64,000 nt of DNA from Chloroflexota bacterium (GCA_005880855.1 VBGM01000012.1:1-64000); one strand, 5' to 3'; counted from the first letter of the stretch, positions 48,611-57,983 are shown. Numbers and translations: made by a program. The notes: generated by a model from the letters alone, not told the origin.

Positions 48611-49561
48611 TTGGTGAGCAGTCCGATTGTGGGAGGCACTGCGGTGATCGGCCATTCTCCAGCCCAATCCTCGTCCACGTCGGAGCGGGTCCGGCGAACC
48701 GCCGCCCTCCTCTCGCGCCGAGGCTTTGCGCTCGACGCAGGGCGGCTGGCGAGCACGTGCCTGGGCGGAGCCCTTGCGGAGCAGGACGTTCGCTGGGCCG
48801 TCGCCGCCTCGCCGGAGCTGACCTTTGCACAAGATCTGGTGGTTCTGCGCTCGGACGGAACGCGCGCCGTTGCCATCAGGTCGCGGGCCGCGGCCCACGC
48901 CACTGACGCCCCCCCGTACCTGGAGATGACCGTGCTCTTCGTCCGCACTCTGGTCCGCGTCGCTCCGTTCATTCGCAGCGTCTCGATTGCGGGTTCGCTG
49001 GCGAGCGGAGGCTTTCGAGCGACCGATGACGTGGACCTGAACCTCATCGTCGATGATGGCCGGCGCCACCTCGCCTACGTGGCAGTCAACGTGCTTGCGT
49101 TGCTGCACGCACTGCGTCATCGTGCCAAGCCTGTCGACGACCTGACGCGGCGACCGCTGGCACCACGGTTGATGACGGCGAACCTGATCCTCGAGCGGTC
49201 CCAGTGCCATCCGCTGGCGCGCCAGGACGAGGACATGGCGTTCGAGCTGCTGATGTCACAGCCGATCTTCGGCCTGGACATCTTCGATGAAGTCGTCGAG
49301 GCGAACCCCGCTCTCCTGGACCATTTTCCGCAGCTCGAATCCCGATCGCCGATGCTCGTCATCGAAGCTCCGGCGCGGCCGTGGCTGCCGGTCTGGCTCT
49401 TCCCAGCGATATTCGACGGTTTCGCGAGGAAGATCGGCGGCTCTGCGTGGCGCTTCATGCAGTGGACGCGCCGCGGCAAGCCGGATGCGCTGGCGCGAGT
49501 CGCCTATGTGCGTGCCACCATGCGCCCCTACACGTTGTTCGACGAGACCCACCCGACGTGA
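48611..49561 (+). CDS. Nucleotidyltransferase-fold protein heading glycan operon
   Basis: The 316-residue protein contains SIAGSLASGGFRATDDVDLNLIV (residues about 117-140), i.e. the GS...DxD signature of the polymerase-beta nucleotidyltransferase superfamily, so two Asp can bind metal. N- and C-terminal parts are not familiar. RWAVAASPELTFAQDLVVL precedes the core and a hydrophobic WLPVWLFPAIFDGF segment follows. It may transfer a nucleotide to a small molecule or protein. The TTG at 48611 and GTG at 48614 are both possible starts. Its stop overlaps the glycosyltransferase start (GTGA). Confidence 0.72.
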   Translation: MVSSPIVGGTAVIGHSPAQSSSTSERVRRTAALLSRRGFALDAGRLASTCLGGALAEQDVRWAVAASPELTFAQDLVVLRSDGTRAVAIRSRAAAHATDAPPYLEMTVLFVRTLVRVAPFIRSVSIAGSLASGGFRATDDVDLNLIVDDGRRHLAYVAVNVLALLHALRHRAKPVDDLTRRPLAPRLMTANLILERSQCHPLARQDEDMAFELLMSQPIFGLDIFDEVVEANPALLDHFPQLESRSPMLVIEAPARPWLPVWLFPAIFDGFARKIGGSAWRFMQWTRRGKPDALARVAYVRATMRPYTLFDETHPT

Positions 49562-52500
49562 TCGCCGCGATCACGATCGGGGTGCTCGCGGCGACGAGCT
49601 TCGCTCTGCTCTGCTTCGGATTGAATCTTCTCTACCTCACCTGGAGCTCCACGCGCATCCGCCCCTCGATTCCGTCGGACGTTCAGCCCGGCGAAGAACC
49701 AAGAGTCTGCGTGCAGGTCCCCATCTACAACGAGCGCTACGTCGCCGAGCGCGTCATCGACGCGGTGTGCGCGATGAAGTGGCCGCGTGACCGCCTCGAG
49801 GTGCAGCTGCTCGACGACTCGGATGACGAGACCTGTTTCATCGTCAGCCGCCGGACAGCGCACTGGCGGCGAAAGGGGACAAGGGTCACCCACGTCCGGC
49901 GCGGTTCGCGTGAAGACTTCAAGGCCGGCGCGCTCGCGCACGGACTGAACCTCACCGCCGCACCTTTCATCGCCATCTTCGACGCCGACTTCGTGCCGCC
50001 CCGCGACTTCCTCCGCCGCATCCTTGGCGTCTTCGACGACGCGCAGGTCGGTTTCGCGCAGGCGCGGTGGGGGCACCTCGACGAGGGCTACTCGTGGTTC
50101 ACGCGCCTGCAGGCGCTGGCCATCGACTTCCACTTTCTCGTCGAGCAGGCCGTGCGCTCGGACAAAGGCTTCTTCACCAACTTCACCGGCACGGCGGGAG
50201 TTTGGCGGCGTCAGGCCATCGACGACGCCGGCGGATGGAGCGCTGCCACGCTCACCGAGGACCTGGAGCTCAGCTATCGCGCCCAGCTCCGAGGCTGGAA
50301 GGCCGCATACGTCGAGGACCTGGTGGTACCGGAAGAGCTGCCGGTGTCCATCGATGCATACCGGCGCCAGCAGTCGCGGTGGGCGACTGGCAGCTTCCAA
50401 TCGGCGTTTCTCCTGCTCGTCCCGGTCATGCGCAGCTCGAACCGCATGGCGGTCAAGTTCCAGGCCGCGGTTCACCTCGTCGCCTATGGCGTCGGCCCGG
50501 TGATGCTGGTGCAGCTCGCCTGTTATCCGCTGCTTCTAGTCGTATTCGCCCATCAGAGACTGGAGCTGCCCTGGTACATCAAAGACGCGGCCGCTGTGGC
50601 CATCCTTGTCGGGATCTCGCCCTGGATCGGATTCATGGTCGCCCAGGTGCGGCAGGGACGACGCTGGTGGGCGGGAGTGCCGTCGTTCCTGTGCCAGGTG
50701 GTGGGCGCCGGCATGTCGCTCAACACGTTGATCGCCATCGCGCGTGCCACGAGGCGCGGAGGCGAGTTCGTGCGCACGCCGAAGCACCGCATCGTCGAGC
50801 GCGGCCAGGAGTGGCGCGACCAGGCGTATGTGCAGGTCGGCGATCCGCGCGCACTGGCAGAAGCCGTCGTCGGTCTCGGCGCGCTGGCGATCGTGCCGGC
50901 GGCACTGGGCATGGGCCAGGGCCTGGTCGCGGTCTACGCGAGCATGTTTGGGCTCGGGTTCCTGACGATCGCCGCCCTCAGCGCGGCGGACCTCGTCCAG
51001 GTGGTGGCGCTGCGGCGGCTCGGCGCTCGCGCGCTGGCGCGCGTGCGGGCTCTCACGCCCGCCCTCGGACTGTTCGGTCTGTGCGGAATTCTCCTTCTGC
51101 TCGCGGCGCAGATGCCGGAGCCGTTCGAGGACGGTTACGGCCACTGGCTCATCGCCGCCAACCTCGCCCAGACCGGACATCTGCACGACCCGCTCTTCGG
51201 GATGGAGGACACCTGGCTGCCGGGATATCACGTGCTGGGCGCCGCCGTCCTCAGCGTTTTCGGATGGCACCAGCTGGCCGCCCTCAAGGCACTTGGCGCG
51301 GTGCTCGGGCTCGCCACCCTCGCATGCGTTTACTGGATTGCGCCCAATGCCCGCCAGGGCCGGCTGGCCGTTGTCCTGCTCGCGCTCAACCCGGTCTTCC
51401 TGCTGACCTCGGGTTCGGCCGTGGTCGAACCCCTGATGACGGTCCTGCTGGCCGGCGCCGCACTCGCCGCGATTCGCCATCGCATGCGGTTGGCCGCCCT
51501 GCTCGCAGCGCTGGCCGCGGTCACCGCGACCAAGGCATGGATCTGGATCGCGGCGGCCGTCGCGTTCGTAGTCATCGAGGCGATCCATGCTCGGCTCACG
51601 CGGCGTGCGGCGCGACCACTCGCCGCCGCCGCATGGGCGGTGCCCGCGGTCGCGCTGCTGGTCTTCGTGCAGCTCGGCTATGGCCCGGCGAGCCATTCGA
51701 TCGCGCGCGGTTCCGTCGAGGTGCTTTCCGCCTCGGCCCGGGGCAGCTTGCCAGGCGGGGCTGTCGCCCGCCTGCTGGAGCTGGCGCGGACGTACGGGCT
51801 CGCGGCGCTCCCGCTGTTTGCGCTGGGTTTGGTCGGTCTGGTCTCGTCCGCACGCCGGCCGACTGGCGAGATCGCCGCGCTCCGTTTCCTTCACGCACCG
51901 GCGCTGGTCTACCTGGCGGCGGTGTTCGGACTGGTCGCCGCCGGTGCCTACACCGGCAGCCACCGCTACCTCTACCCAGCGCTGCCGTCGCTCGCGCTGC
52001 TGGCAGCGGCCGCGCTGGACCGGGTGCGTTGGCCTGCCGTGATGGGCATCGCGGCCGCATCCGCACTCCTTGTGTTGGGCTTTCTACCTCTATATGCGAG
52101 CTTCGGCGCTGACAACGCCGGCCTGGTCGCCGCGGGGAGAGCGTCGGCCGGTCCCGGTATCCTCATCACCGACTCCCCCGTCGTCGCGTATTACAGCGGG
52201 CGGGCGCCGTCAGACATCTCCGGCTCTCGCGTGTTGCCGGCCGACCGCATCCAGGCGATCGCATGGATGACCTCGCACCAGGTGCGCGACATCGTGCTCG
52301 AGGGCATCAGCTACTACCCGGCGACCGGGCTGTTCCCCGACCTGGCGAGCGGCCACGCCACCCCCCCGTTCAGGTCGTTGGGCGATCAGGCCCAGTATCA
52401 GGTCGCGGGCGGGAAACCCGTGTTCGCCTACCGCCTTGGAGCGCCGCTTCTGACGCAGTCGATCACGCCAGGCATCGCTGCATGCATCGAAGGCAATGCC

Positions 52501-53130
52501 GGTCGTGGCAAGACGGCACAGCTCGCAAAGGGTGTCGTACTGGAGGTGGCCGGGAGCGACGTGTCCGGCGAAGGCATGGGCTTCGGAGTGCCGATCGTCC
52601 ACTATCCGGATGGGTGGGTCTTCTCGCGGACCGTCACCACAACCGATGTCTCCACGCCGACGGAAACGATCTGGCAGAGCGACTTCGAACTGGACGAGGC
52701 CGGTGGCAACGCGATTCCGGGTGGAGGTTTCGACTTCAAACCCGTTGCCTCACATGGGCGAATCGAGGTCACCTACACGATCTCGACTGCAGGGATAGCC
52801 GTGAACGTAAAAGTAATCCGTTTGGAGCCGGGCTACACGGAGGTTGCGATCCTGAACGAAGAGTCAGCGGCGTTCAACGACCTCGCCGACCACTCGAAGA
52901 CTCTTGTTGGTTCCGCTTTCGGCCGCTGGGTGCCGGTGGCCGGCGACTGGGCACGGTTGCGCTCAGGAAGCCTAGGCGTCGAATGGTCCGTGCCTGCCAT
53001 CAAGGGAGCACAGCTCTACGGAGGCCGCGAATGGGCCGCTCCCAATTTCGACTGGGCTGGTCTGGACTACGTGTTCTCGGGGCCGTTCTACGGCACGAGT
53101 TATCGCATCAACGTGCAAGAAGCGAGGTGA
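49558..53130 (+). CDS. Fused GT2 processive glycosyltransferase and GT-C mannosyltransferase-like protein
   Basis: From GTG 49558 the protein is 1190 residues. Residues 1-30 are a membrane helix; 45-280 are a GT2 domain with DADF at 142-145, TED at 233-235 and QQSRW at 271-275, the cellulose/mannan synthase-type set; membrane helices follow to about 515. A second half from EPFEDGYGHW (521-530) to about 860 has ten or more helices like GT39/GT-C enzymes using polyprenyl-phosphate sugars. The last 300 or so residues are hydrophilic with few helices and probably lie outside the membrane. A single chain could make a lipid-linked or polymeric glycan and add a terminal sugar. Fusion is judged genuine because the frame is open throughout. 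Confidence 0.85.
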   Translation: MIAAITIGVLAATSFALLCFGLNLLYLTWSSTRIRPSIPSDVQPGEEPRVCVQVPIYNERYVAERVIDAVCAMKWPRDRLEVQLLDDSDDETCFIVSRRTAHWRRKGTRVTHVRRGSREDFKAGALAHGLNLTAAPFIAIFDADFVPPRDFLRRILGVFDDAQVGFAQARWGHLDEGYSWFTRLQALAIDFHFLVEQAVRSDKGFFTNFTGTAGVWRRQAIDDAGGWSAATLTEDLELSYRAQLRGWKAAYVEDLVVPEELPVSIDAYRRQQSRWATGSFQSAFLLLVPVMRSSNRMAVKFQAAVHLVAYGVGPVMLVQLACYPLLLVVFAHQRLELPWYIKDAAAVAILVGISPWIGFMVAQVRQGRRWWAGVPSFLCQVVGAGMSLNTLIAIARATRRGGEFVRTPKHRIVERGQEWRDQAYVQVGDPRALAEAVVGLGALAIVPAALGMGQGLVAVYASMFGLGFLTIAALSAADLVQVVALRRLGARALARVRALTPALGLFGLCGILLLLAAQMPEPFEDGYGHWLIAANLAQTGHLHDPLFGMEDTWLPGYHVLGAAVLSVFGWHQLAALKALGAVLGLATLACVYWIAPNARQGRLAVVLLALNPVFLLTSGSAVVEPLMTVLLAGAALAAIRHRMRLAALLAALAAVTATKAWIWIAAAVAFVVIEAIHARLTRRAARPLAAAAWAVPAVALLVFVQLGYGPASHSIARGSVEVLSASARGSLPGGAVARLLELARTYGLAALPLFALGLVGLVSSARRPTGEIAALRFLHAPALVYLAAVFGLVAAGAYTGSHRYLYPALPSLALLAAAALDRVRWPAVMGIAAASALLVLGFLPLYASFGADNAGLVAAGRASAGPGILITDSPVVAYYSGRAPSDISGSRVLPADRIQAIAWMTSHQVRDIVLEGISYYPATGLFPDLASGHATPPFRSLGDQAQYQVAGGKPVFAYRLGAPLLTQSITPGIAACIEGNAGRGKTAQLAKGVVLEVAGSDVSGEGMGFGVPIVHYPDGWVFSRTVTTTDVSTPTETIWQSDFELDEAGGNAIPGGGFDFKPVASHGRIEVTYTISTAGIAVNVKVIRLEPGYTEVAILNEESAAFNDLADHSKTLVGSAFGRWVPVAGDWARLRSGSLGVEWSVPAIKGAQLYGGREWAAPNFDWAGLDYVFSGPFYGTSYRINVQEAR

Positions 53131-54461
53131 GTGAGGTGAAGGCGGATGTCGTTTTGGTCTACCCGCAGGTGGCGCCCGCGCAGGGTCGTCACTGGATCAT
53201 GCCTTCCCTTGGGCTCATGTACCTGAGCGCGTCCTTGAGGCGGGCCGGATACGAGGTGAGGCATATCGACCGTACCTTCATGACGCGCGCCGAACTTCTC
53301 GCCGAGATCGAGCACTTGCAGCCGTCAGTCATCGGCATCTACTGCATGATCACGATGCAGGACGAGGCGCTTTGGATCGCAGAGCAGGTTCGTGGCAAGG
53401 CGCTTACGGTGGTTGGCGGCCCCTACCCCTCGGGCGAGCCCGACACCTTCGTCGACCAGTTCGACCTGGTTGCAGTAGGCGAAGGCGAGGAGACGATCGT
53501 ACAGGTCATGGAACACCTCGACGACCGCCGCTTCGAGGAGATTCCTGGGTTGGTTTTCAAGCGCGACGACGAGATCGTGCAGACGACCCCGCGGGTCCGC
53601 ACCAAGGACATGTCGCACCTGCCGCTGCCCTATCGGGGGGATATCCCCAACGCCAAGTACATCGATTACTGGCGCAAGCACTGGAAGGACGCGACCACGC
53701 CGCTGATGTCTACACGCGGCTGCCCGTTCCGCTGCGACTTCTGCCACAAGTCGGTGTTCGGCGACCTGTTCAGCGCACGGCCCGTCGAGTCCGTGGTGGC
53801 GGAGATGCGCGAGATCGCCGAACTCGGCTACGACCACATCTGGATGTCGGATGACCTGTTCACCCTCAACTACAAACGCACATTCGAGCTGGCCCAGGCG
53901 ATCGAGCGTGAGCATCTGCCCTTGACGTGGGAATGCCTCAGCCGCGTGACCCACGTCGACCAGACATTGTTCGAGCAGATGCATCGCGCGGGCTGCAAGC
54001 GGATCTTTTTCGGTATCGAGTCCGGCGACGCCGGCGTGCTGAAGGAGATGAAGAAAGGCATCACGCCGGAGCAGGCGCGCTCAGCGGTCGAGGCGTGCGT
54101 CGCGGCCGGAATCAAGGCGGCCGGCTTTTTCATGGTCGGTTACCTCGGCGAGACCACCGACTCTTTGATCCGCAGCATCAACTTCTCCAGCAGCCTTCCG
54201 CTCGACTACGTCAGCTACACCATCGCCTACCCGCTGCCCGGCACTGGCTTCTACGAGAGGGTGCGGGAACGCAGGCAACGAGGCGAGTGGCACAAGGTCA
54301 GGCACAACCGCCTCCTTTTCAACACGGACTTCTCCGAGAACAAGCTGCGTGCGGCGATTCTCAAGGGCGCGATCCAGCACCGGCTGAACAAGATGAATCT
54401 GCGGCCGGCCTCGAGAGCTTTCGAGCTCGCCACCAACCCACTCCTACGCGTTCTTCGTTGA
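53127..54461 (+). CDS. B12-binding-domain radical SAM protein
   Basis: From GTG 53127 the protein is 444 residues. The N-terminal 130 residues form a Rossmann-like B12-binding domain (PSLGLMYLSASLRRAGYEV and TVVGGPYPSGEP). TRGCPFRCDFCHKS carries the CxxxCxxC iron-sulfur site (Cys199, 203, 206). Later IFFGIESGDAGVLKEMKKG is a SAM-contact block. Such enzymes methylate or rearrange lipids, sugars or natural products. The axial-ligand DxHxxG motif is not clear, so B12 use is uncertain. Start overlaps the previous stop (GTGA), and the next starts in its TGA (TTGA). Confidence 0.88.
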   Translation: MSEVKADVVLVYPQVAPAQGRHWIMPSLGLMYLSASLRRAGYEVRHIDRTFMTRAELLAEIEHLQPSVIGIYCMITMQDEALWIAEQVRGKALTVVGGPYPSGEPDTFVDQFDLVAVGEGEETIVQVMEHLDDRRFEEIPGLVFKRDDEIVQTTPRVRTKDMSHLPLPYRGDIPNAKYIDYWRKHWKDATTPLMSTRGCPFRCDFCHKSVFGDLFSARPVESVVAEMREIAELGYDHIWMSDDLFTLNYKRTFELAQAIEREHLPLTWECLSRVTHVDQTLFEQMHRAGCKRIFFGIESGDAGVLKEMKKGITPEQARSAVEACVAAGIKAAGFFMVGYLGETTDSLIRSINFSSSLPLDYVSYTIAYPLPGTGFYERVRERRQRGEWHKVRHNRLLFNTDFSENKLRAAILKGAIQHRLNKMNLRPASRAFELATNPLLRVLR

Positions 54462-55381
54462 CGGCAGCTCTGGCTGCGCTGGTGATGATGTGCGGCTGCT
54501 CGCATGCTCCCGCCGCACCCCGAGCGGAGCATCCATACCCGAAAGTTGGCGTGATCCTCCTTTCGTTGGCGACAGGAGCCGTGAAGGCGTCGGCGTCCGT
54601 CGGCGGGGATCTCGTCGCGGTGACCTTGTCCGAGGATGGGGAGATCGCATATGTCGCCGATAGCGCGCCAGGAGACGTGTACGCGCTTACGATGCCCGCG
54701 CTGACCGTCGTCTGGAAGCAGCATGTCGGAGGCTCGCCGTTCGGACTACTTTTGCATGGAGGTCGCCTCCTTGTGAGCTTGTTCGCAGGAGCGGCGGTCG
54801 TAGCCCTCGATCCTTTCAACGGAGCACAGATGGCCTCGTACCATGTGCCCGCAGGCCCCGCGGAGATCGCACTGGATGCCCAAGGTCACGTTGTAGTCGC
54901 GGGCACGCGCGGGCAAGTCACGTACCTGGACGGCACCCAGCTTCGCGCCGGAACTGGATTTGCGATCGCGCTGGTGAATGGCACGATGTGGACCGAGGAC
55001 TACGAGCGCTCAGAGCTTGTACATCTTGGCGATGGTCATCGGATTGGCTTGCCGCTACCCCTGTTTCCGTTCTGGCTCGCCCCGGGCGGCCCCGGGCAAC
55101 TGCTCGTTTCAGCCGAGGGCGGTAATGAAGACGACGATCCCGGCGGTGTCTTTGCACTGGACACCACATCCGAAAAATTCACGACTCTGGCACGGCCCAG
55201 AGATCCCGACCAGGTGGTGCAATTCGGAACCAAAGTCCTGGTCGCAGCACATGGTGACAAGGAGGTATTGGCCATCGATGCCGAGAAAACCAATACGTGG
55301 GCGCCAGGCATGCCGGCGGTAGCGCTAGCGCCCGACGCTCAACTCGGCCTTCTGGCTGTCGTTGTGAATGATCATGAGTGA
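54458..55381 (+). CDS. YncE-like beta-propeller lipoprotein
   Basis: From TTG 54458 the protein is 307 residues with a short hydrophobic signal and a possible lipobox around MMCGC. Repeated units such as GVILLSLATGAVKASASVGG, GDVYALTMPALTVVWKQHVG and GAAVVALDPFNGAQMASY, each close to 40 residues, look like YncE/WD40-type beta-propeller blades. It may bind a glycan or protein outside the membrane. TTG overlaps the radical SAM stop in TTGA, so the gene is fully coupled to the operon. Function is not known. Confidence 0.75.
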   Translation: MTAALAALVMMCGCSHAPAAPRAEHPYPKVGVILLSLATGAVKASASVGGDLVAVTLSEDGEIAYVADSAPGDVYALTMPALTVVWKQHVGGSPFGLLLHGGRLLVSLFAGAAVVALDPFNGAQMASYHVPAGPAEIALDAQGHVVVAGTRGQVTYLDGTQLRAGTGFAIALVNGTMWTEDYERSELVHLGDGHRIGLPLPLFPFWLAPGGPGQLLVSAEGGNEDDDPGGVFALDTTSEKFTTLARPRDPDQVVQFGTKVLVAAHGDKEVLAIDAEKTNTWAPGMPAVALAPDAQLGLLAVVVNDHE

Positions 55382-55811
55382 CGCTTGGCCGAGCGTCTTC
55401 AGAATCGTTGTGGGCATTTATTGGCTGTACTTCGCGAGCCAGAAGTGGCAAGGCGTTGGCTGGATGCAGGGCGTGATCAAGTCAACCGCTCAGTCAAATC
55501 CAATTCCGGGTTTGCACGAGTTCCTGAATGGCGTGGTGGTCCCGAACTGGTTTTTGTTCGCCGTCGGCCAGACGATCGGAGAGACGCTCGTCGCTGTCCT
55601 TCTTATCCTCGGCTTTGCAACACGCTGGGCGGCCGTTTTGGGCCTTCTGCTTGCCCTCAATCTGGCCGTTACGGTCGCGTTCGGGGTCAACGATAACGGC
55701 TTCAGGTGGATGTATTACCTCGCGGTCATCGCCAACGCGCAGGTGATCGTGTCCGGTGGGGGCCGCTACGCGGCCGCGAATGCCAAGTGGATGCCCGCGT
55801 TTCTGCGCTAA
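55368..55811 (+). CDS. DoxX family membrane protein
   Basis: The 147-residue protein has four membrane helices (about 10-28, 60-80, 83-103, 110-130). LRIVVGIYWLYFASQKWQG-like opening, seen as VVGIYWLYFASQK, and QTIGETLVAVLLILGFATRWAA are typical of DoxX/TQO-small-subunit proteins, which are linked to quinone reduction or membrane redox complexes. ATG 55368 and ATG 55374 are both possible starts; both overlap the propeller gene. In this operon a redox or sulfur-linked membrane role would be a guess. Confidence 0.8.
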   Translation: MIMSDAWPSVFRIVVGIYWLYFASQKWQGVGWMQGVIKSTAQSNPIPGLHEFLNGVVVPNWFLFAVGQTIGETLVAVLLILGFATRWAAVLGLLLALNLAVTVAFGVNDNGFRWMYYLAVIANAQVIVSGGGRYAAANAKWMPAFLR

Positions 55812-56290
55812 CCGGTTTGGTGATGCTTCTGATCGGCTTTGGCGCGTGCACAAGCGATAAGCCCACAGCGCAGTCAGGGGGGAGCACCGGATGCCGACAG
55901 GGCCCTCCGCTGGCCGGGGTCTGGAGCCCGGACCGGCTTCGGCTCCTAGCGCCATGCAAACACGTGTCGGGAACAGTTGAGGTAACCCAAGGGGAGCCGG
56001 ACGGCGACCATCACGTCTGGCTGCGGGTGGACGCCGGCTACGAATATCTACTTGATGACGAGAACCATTTCCAGGCCAAGCCGGCCTTGCTGGCCGAGAT
56101 AACACCTAGCTGCCGCCTCGACAGCAACCCGCCTAACGCCGAGGCAGCCGACCGATGCCCGCCAGCGGAGCTCCCCATCCCAGCCGCCGGTGACCACATC
56201 GCAATCGATGGCCCGTGGGTGCTGGACACCGATCACGGCTGGCGGGAGATTCACCCGGTGGAGGCGATCCAAATTCTGGCCCAAGCTTGA
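55787..56290 (+). CDS. Lipoprotein with OB-fold-like domain
   Basis: From GTG 55787 the protein is 167 residues with a signal peptide ending in GFGAC, a lipobox at Cys21. The mature part has LLAPCKHVSGTVEVTQGEPDGDHHVWLRVD and GPWVLDTDHGWREIHPVEAIQIL, here noted as PCKHVSGTV and HGWREIHP, a compact beta-barrel pattern seen in secreted Chloroflexota-type proteins of unknown role. It overlaps DoxX by 25 bp, so it belongs to the same operon. Two pairs of Cys could form disulfides. Confidence 0.72.
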   Translation: MDARVSALTGLVMLLIGFGACTSDKPTAQSGGSTGCRQGPPLAGVWSPDRLRLLAPCKHVSGTVEVTQGEPDGDHHVWLRVDAGYEYLLDDENHFQAKPALLAEITPSCRLDSNPPNAEAADRCPPAELPIPAAGDHIAIDGPWVLDTDHGWREIHPVEAIQILAQA

Positions 56291-56321
56291 AGGCTGGCTT
56301 CCCGGTTACCCTAGACAGCCT

Positions 56322-56747
56322 ATGGGCGTCGACGCCGAGGGCTACGGGTTTCCAGAACACAAGCGCACGATCGCACGCCTTATGGATGACGTCCGCGTCC
56401 TCTCGCCTGCCGGCGTGGAGCGAGTGGCCCAGGGCTGGGATGAGCACGTCGGCGAGGGCGGCCTTGCCGCGTTCCGCGAAGCCGAGAAGGCCGCGCTGCA
56501 CGCGATCGAGCAGGCTGATCGGGGCGGGGCATGGGACGAGGTCCGGCGCACGCTTTTTGGGCTGACCGAGTCCGGCGCTTCCCTCATCTCATGGCGGGCA
56601 GAGCACGGTGACATGGGTCACAAGGCCGAGAACGCAGCCTTCGCAGCGGCGCTCGGGCTCCTCGCCGATAGCCTGATCGGCAAGCAGCAGCAGCAGACTC
56701 TTCTCCGACCCATGGCCGAAGCCCTGCCCTGGCTGCTGCAGGAGTAA
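56322..56747 (+). CDS. Small hypothetical soluble protein
   Basis: From ATG 56322 the protein is 141 residues. It is helical and soluble, with PEHKRTIARLMDDVRVLSP, AAFREAEKAALHAIEQADRGG and a Gln-rich KQQQQTLLRPM segment. No known motif is visible. TACCCT lies 9 nt before the ATG as a possible leaderless -10. It follows the glycan operon by 31 bp and may or may not belong to it. The upstream frame overlaps the lipoprotein gene and is excluded. Confidence 0.68.
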   Translation: MGVDAEGYGFPEHKRTIARLMDDVRVLSPAGVERVAQGWDEHVGEGGLAAFREAEKAALHAIEQADRGGAWDEVRRTLFGLTESGASLISWRAEHGDMGHKAENAAFAAALGLLADSLIGKQQQQTLLRPMAEALPWLLQE

Positions 56748-56753
56748 CCGCCC

Positions 56754-57983
56754 TCATCCGGCGGTAGGCAGCAGATCCTCGAGGTTGGTCGAAAGGTCGG
56801 CCAGAGCCTTCTCACCCACCCGAATCCGCCTCTCGATGAGGTTGCCGCCGGTCTCGTTGACCTTCTTGTCGTTCATCGAAAGGACGGCCTTGATGACCCC
56901 ATCGCGCAGATAGAAGACTGAGAATCGAAGCGCTTCCTTGTCGCCGCGCCAGACCGCGCGGTCGTTGCCGGAGGCATGGCCTCGATACTCGAGGCTGACG
57001 TCGTACTGGTCGGACCAGAAGTACGGCAGCCGCGTCACCGGCGCATGGCCGGAGGCGATGGATGTGGCAATCCCCCGTCCATGGTGCTTGGCCACCTCCC
57101 AATGCTCGACCCGAATCGCTTCCTCGAGCACCGGATGCGGATGGAGCGCGATGTCGCCGGCGCAGTACGCGCCGTCGGCGGCCAGCAAGCCTTCGTCGAC
57201 CCTCACACCCGTACCCTCGATGGGCAGGTCGAGCGCGCGTGGCAGGTCGAGGTTGGGCTCGATGCCGATGGCGATCAGCACCAGGTCGACCGCCTCGCGG
57301 CGTCCGTCGGAAAGGGTGACTCCGCTGACCCGGCCGCGTTCGAGGTGCCATTCCTTGACCGTGGTCCCGGTACGCATGTCGACCCCGCGGGATCGATGGA
57401 TGGAGGCGTACACCTCGCCCACCTCATCCCCCAGGGCCCGAGCGAGCGGCACGGGCGCGGCCTCGACCATCAGGACCTCCTTGCCGAGCTGCCTGGCGGA
57501 CGCGCCCACCTCGGCGCCGATGAAGCCGGCGCCCACCAAGAGCAGCCGCGAGCTCCGCCGAAGCAGATCGCGGAGATGCTGGCTGTCGCGCAGGGAGCGC
57601 AGCGTCATCAGGTTGGCCGCGGACGGTGCGTCCGGGAGGCGGCGCGGCGTGCCGCCGGTAGCGATCACGAGAACGTCAAACCCCACCTCGCCCCCGCTTT
57701 GCAAAGAGACGGTGCGGTCGGCGAGCGAGCCCCCGACGACCCTCTCCTGGAGCCGGAGCTCGATCTTCTCCTTCGAATACTCGGCCTCGTCGTGGAGGAA
57801 GACCTTCTTCAGCTCGACCTCGCCGCGCAGGAACTCCTTGGATAGATAAGGACGGTCGTATGGCCGGTCGCTGTCGGCGCTGAGGATCGCCACCTCACCG
57901 TCGAAACCCCTCTTCCTGAGTCCGAAGGCGGCCGCGTCGCCGGCCCCGCCGCCGCCCACGATGACAACCCGTTTCGCGGTCAT
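56754..57983 (-). CDS. FAD-dependent NAD(P)H oxidoreductase (ferredoxin reductase type)
   Basis: The 409-residue protein has VVIVGGGGAGDAAAFGLR for FAD, LLLVGAGFIGAEVGASAR for NAD(P)H, a VLVIATGGTPRR motif and DGAYCAGDIA as the second FAD motif. RPYLSKEFLRGE also fits the BphA4/AIF-like ferredoxin and rubredoxin reductase family. It probably passes electrons to a ferredoxin or oxygenase component, which is not nearby. GGAGG 7 nt before the ATG is a good ribosome site. The convergent neighbour ends 6 bp away. Confidence 0.9.
   Translation of the reverse strand: MTAKRVVIVGGGGAGDAAAFGLRKRGFDGEVAILSADSDRPYDRPYLSKEFLRGEVELKKVFLHDEAEYSKEKIELRLQERVVGGSLADRTVSLQSGGEVGFDVLVIATGGTPRRLPDAPSAANLMTLRSLRDSQHLRDLLRRSSRLLLVGAGFIGAEVGASARQLGKEVLMVEAAPVPLARALGDEVGEVYASIHRSRGVDMRTGTTVKEWHLERGRVSGVTLSDGRREAVDLVLIAIGIEPNLDLPRALDLPIEGTGVRVDEGLLAADGAYCAGDIALHPHPVLEEAIRVEHWEVAKHHGRGIATSIASGHAPVTRLPYFWSDQYDVSLEYRGHASGNDRAVWRGDKEALRFSVFYLRDGVIKAVLSMNDKKVNETGGNLIERRIRVGEKALADLSTNLEDLLPTAG

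Noticed and set aside
50536-51963. 475-codon minus-strand frame opposite the fused glycosyltransferase
   Set aside because: GC-rich codon shadow without motifs or ribosome site.
50067-52112. 681-codon plus-strand frame inside the fused glycosyltransferase
   Set aside because: The overlapping frame encodes the GT2/GT-C protein with clear motifs; this one is low-complexity Arg/Gly/Ala.
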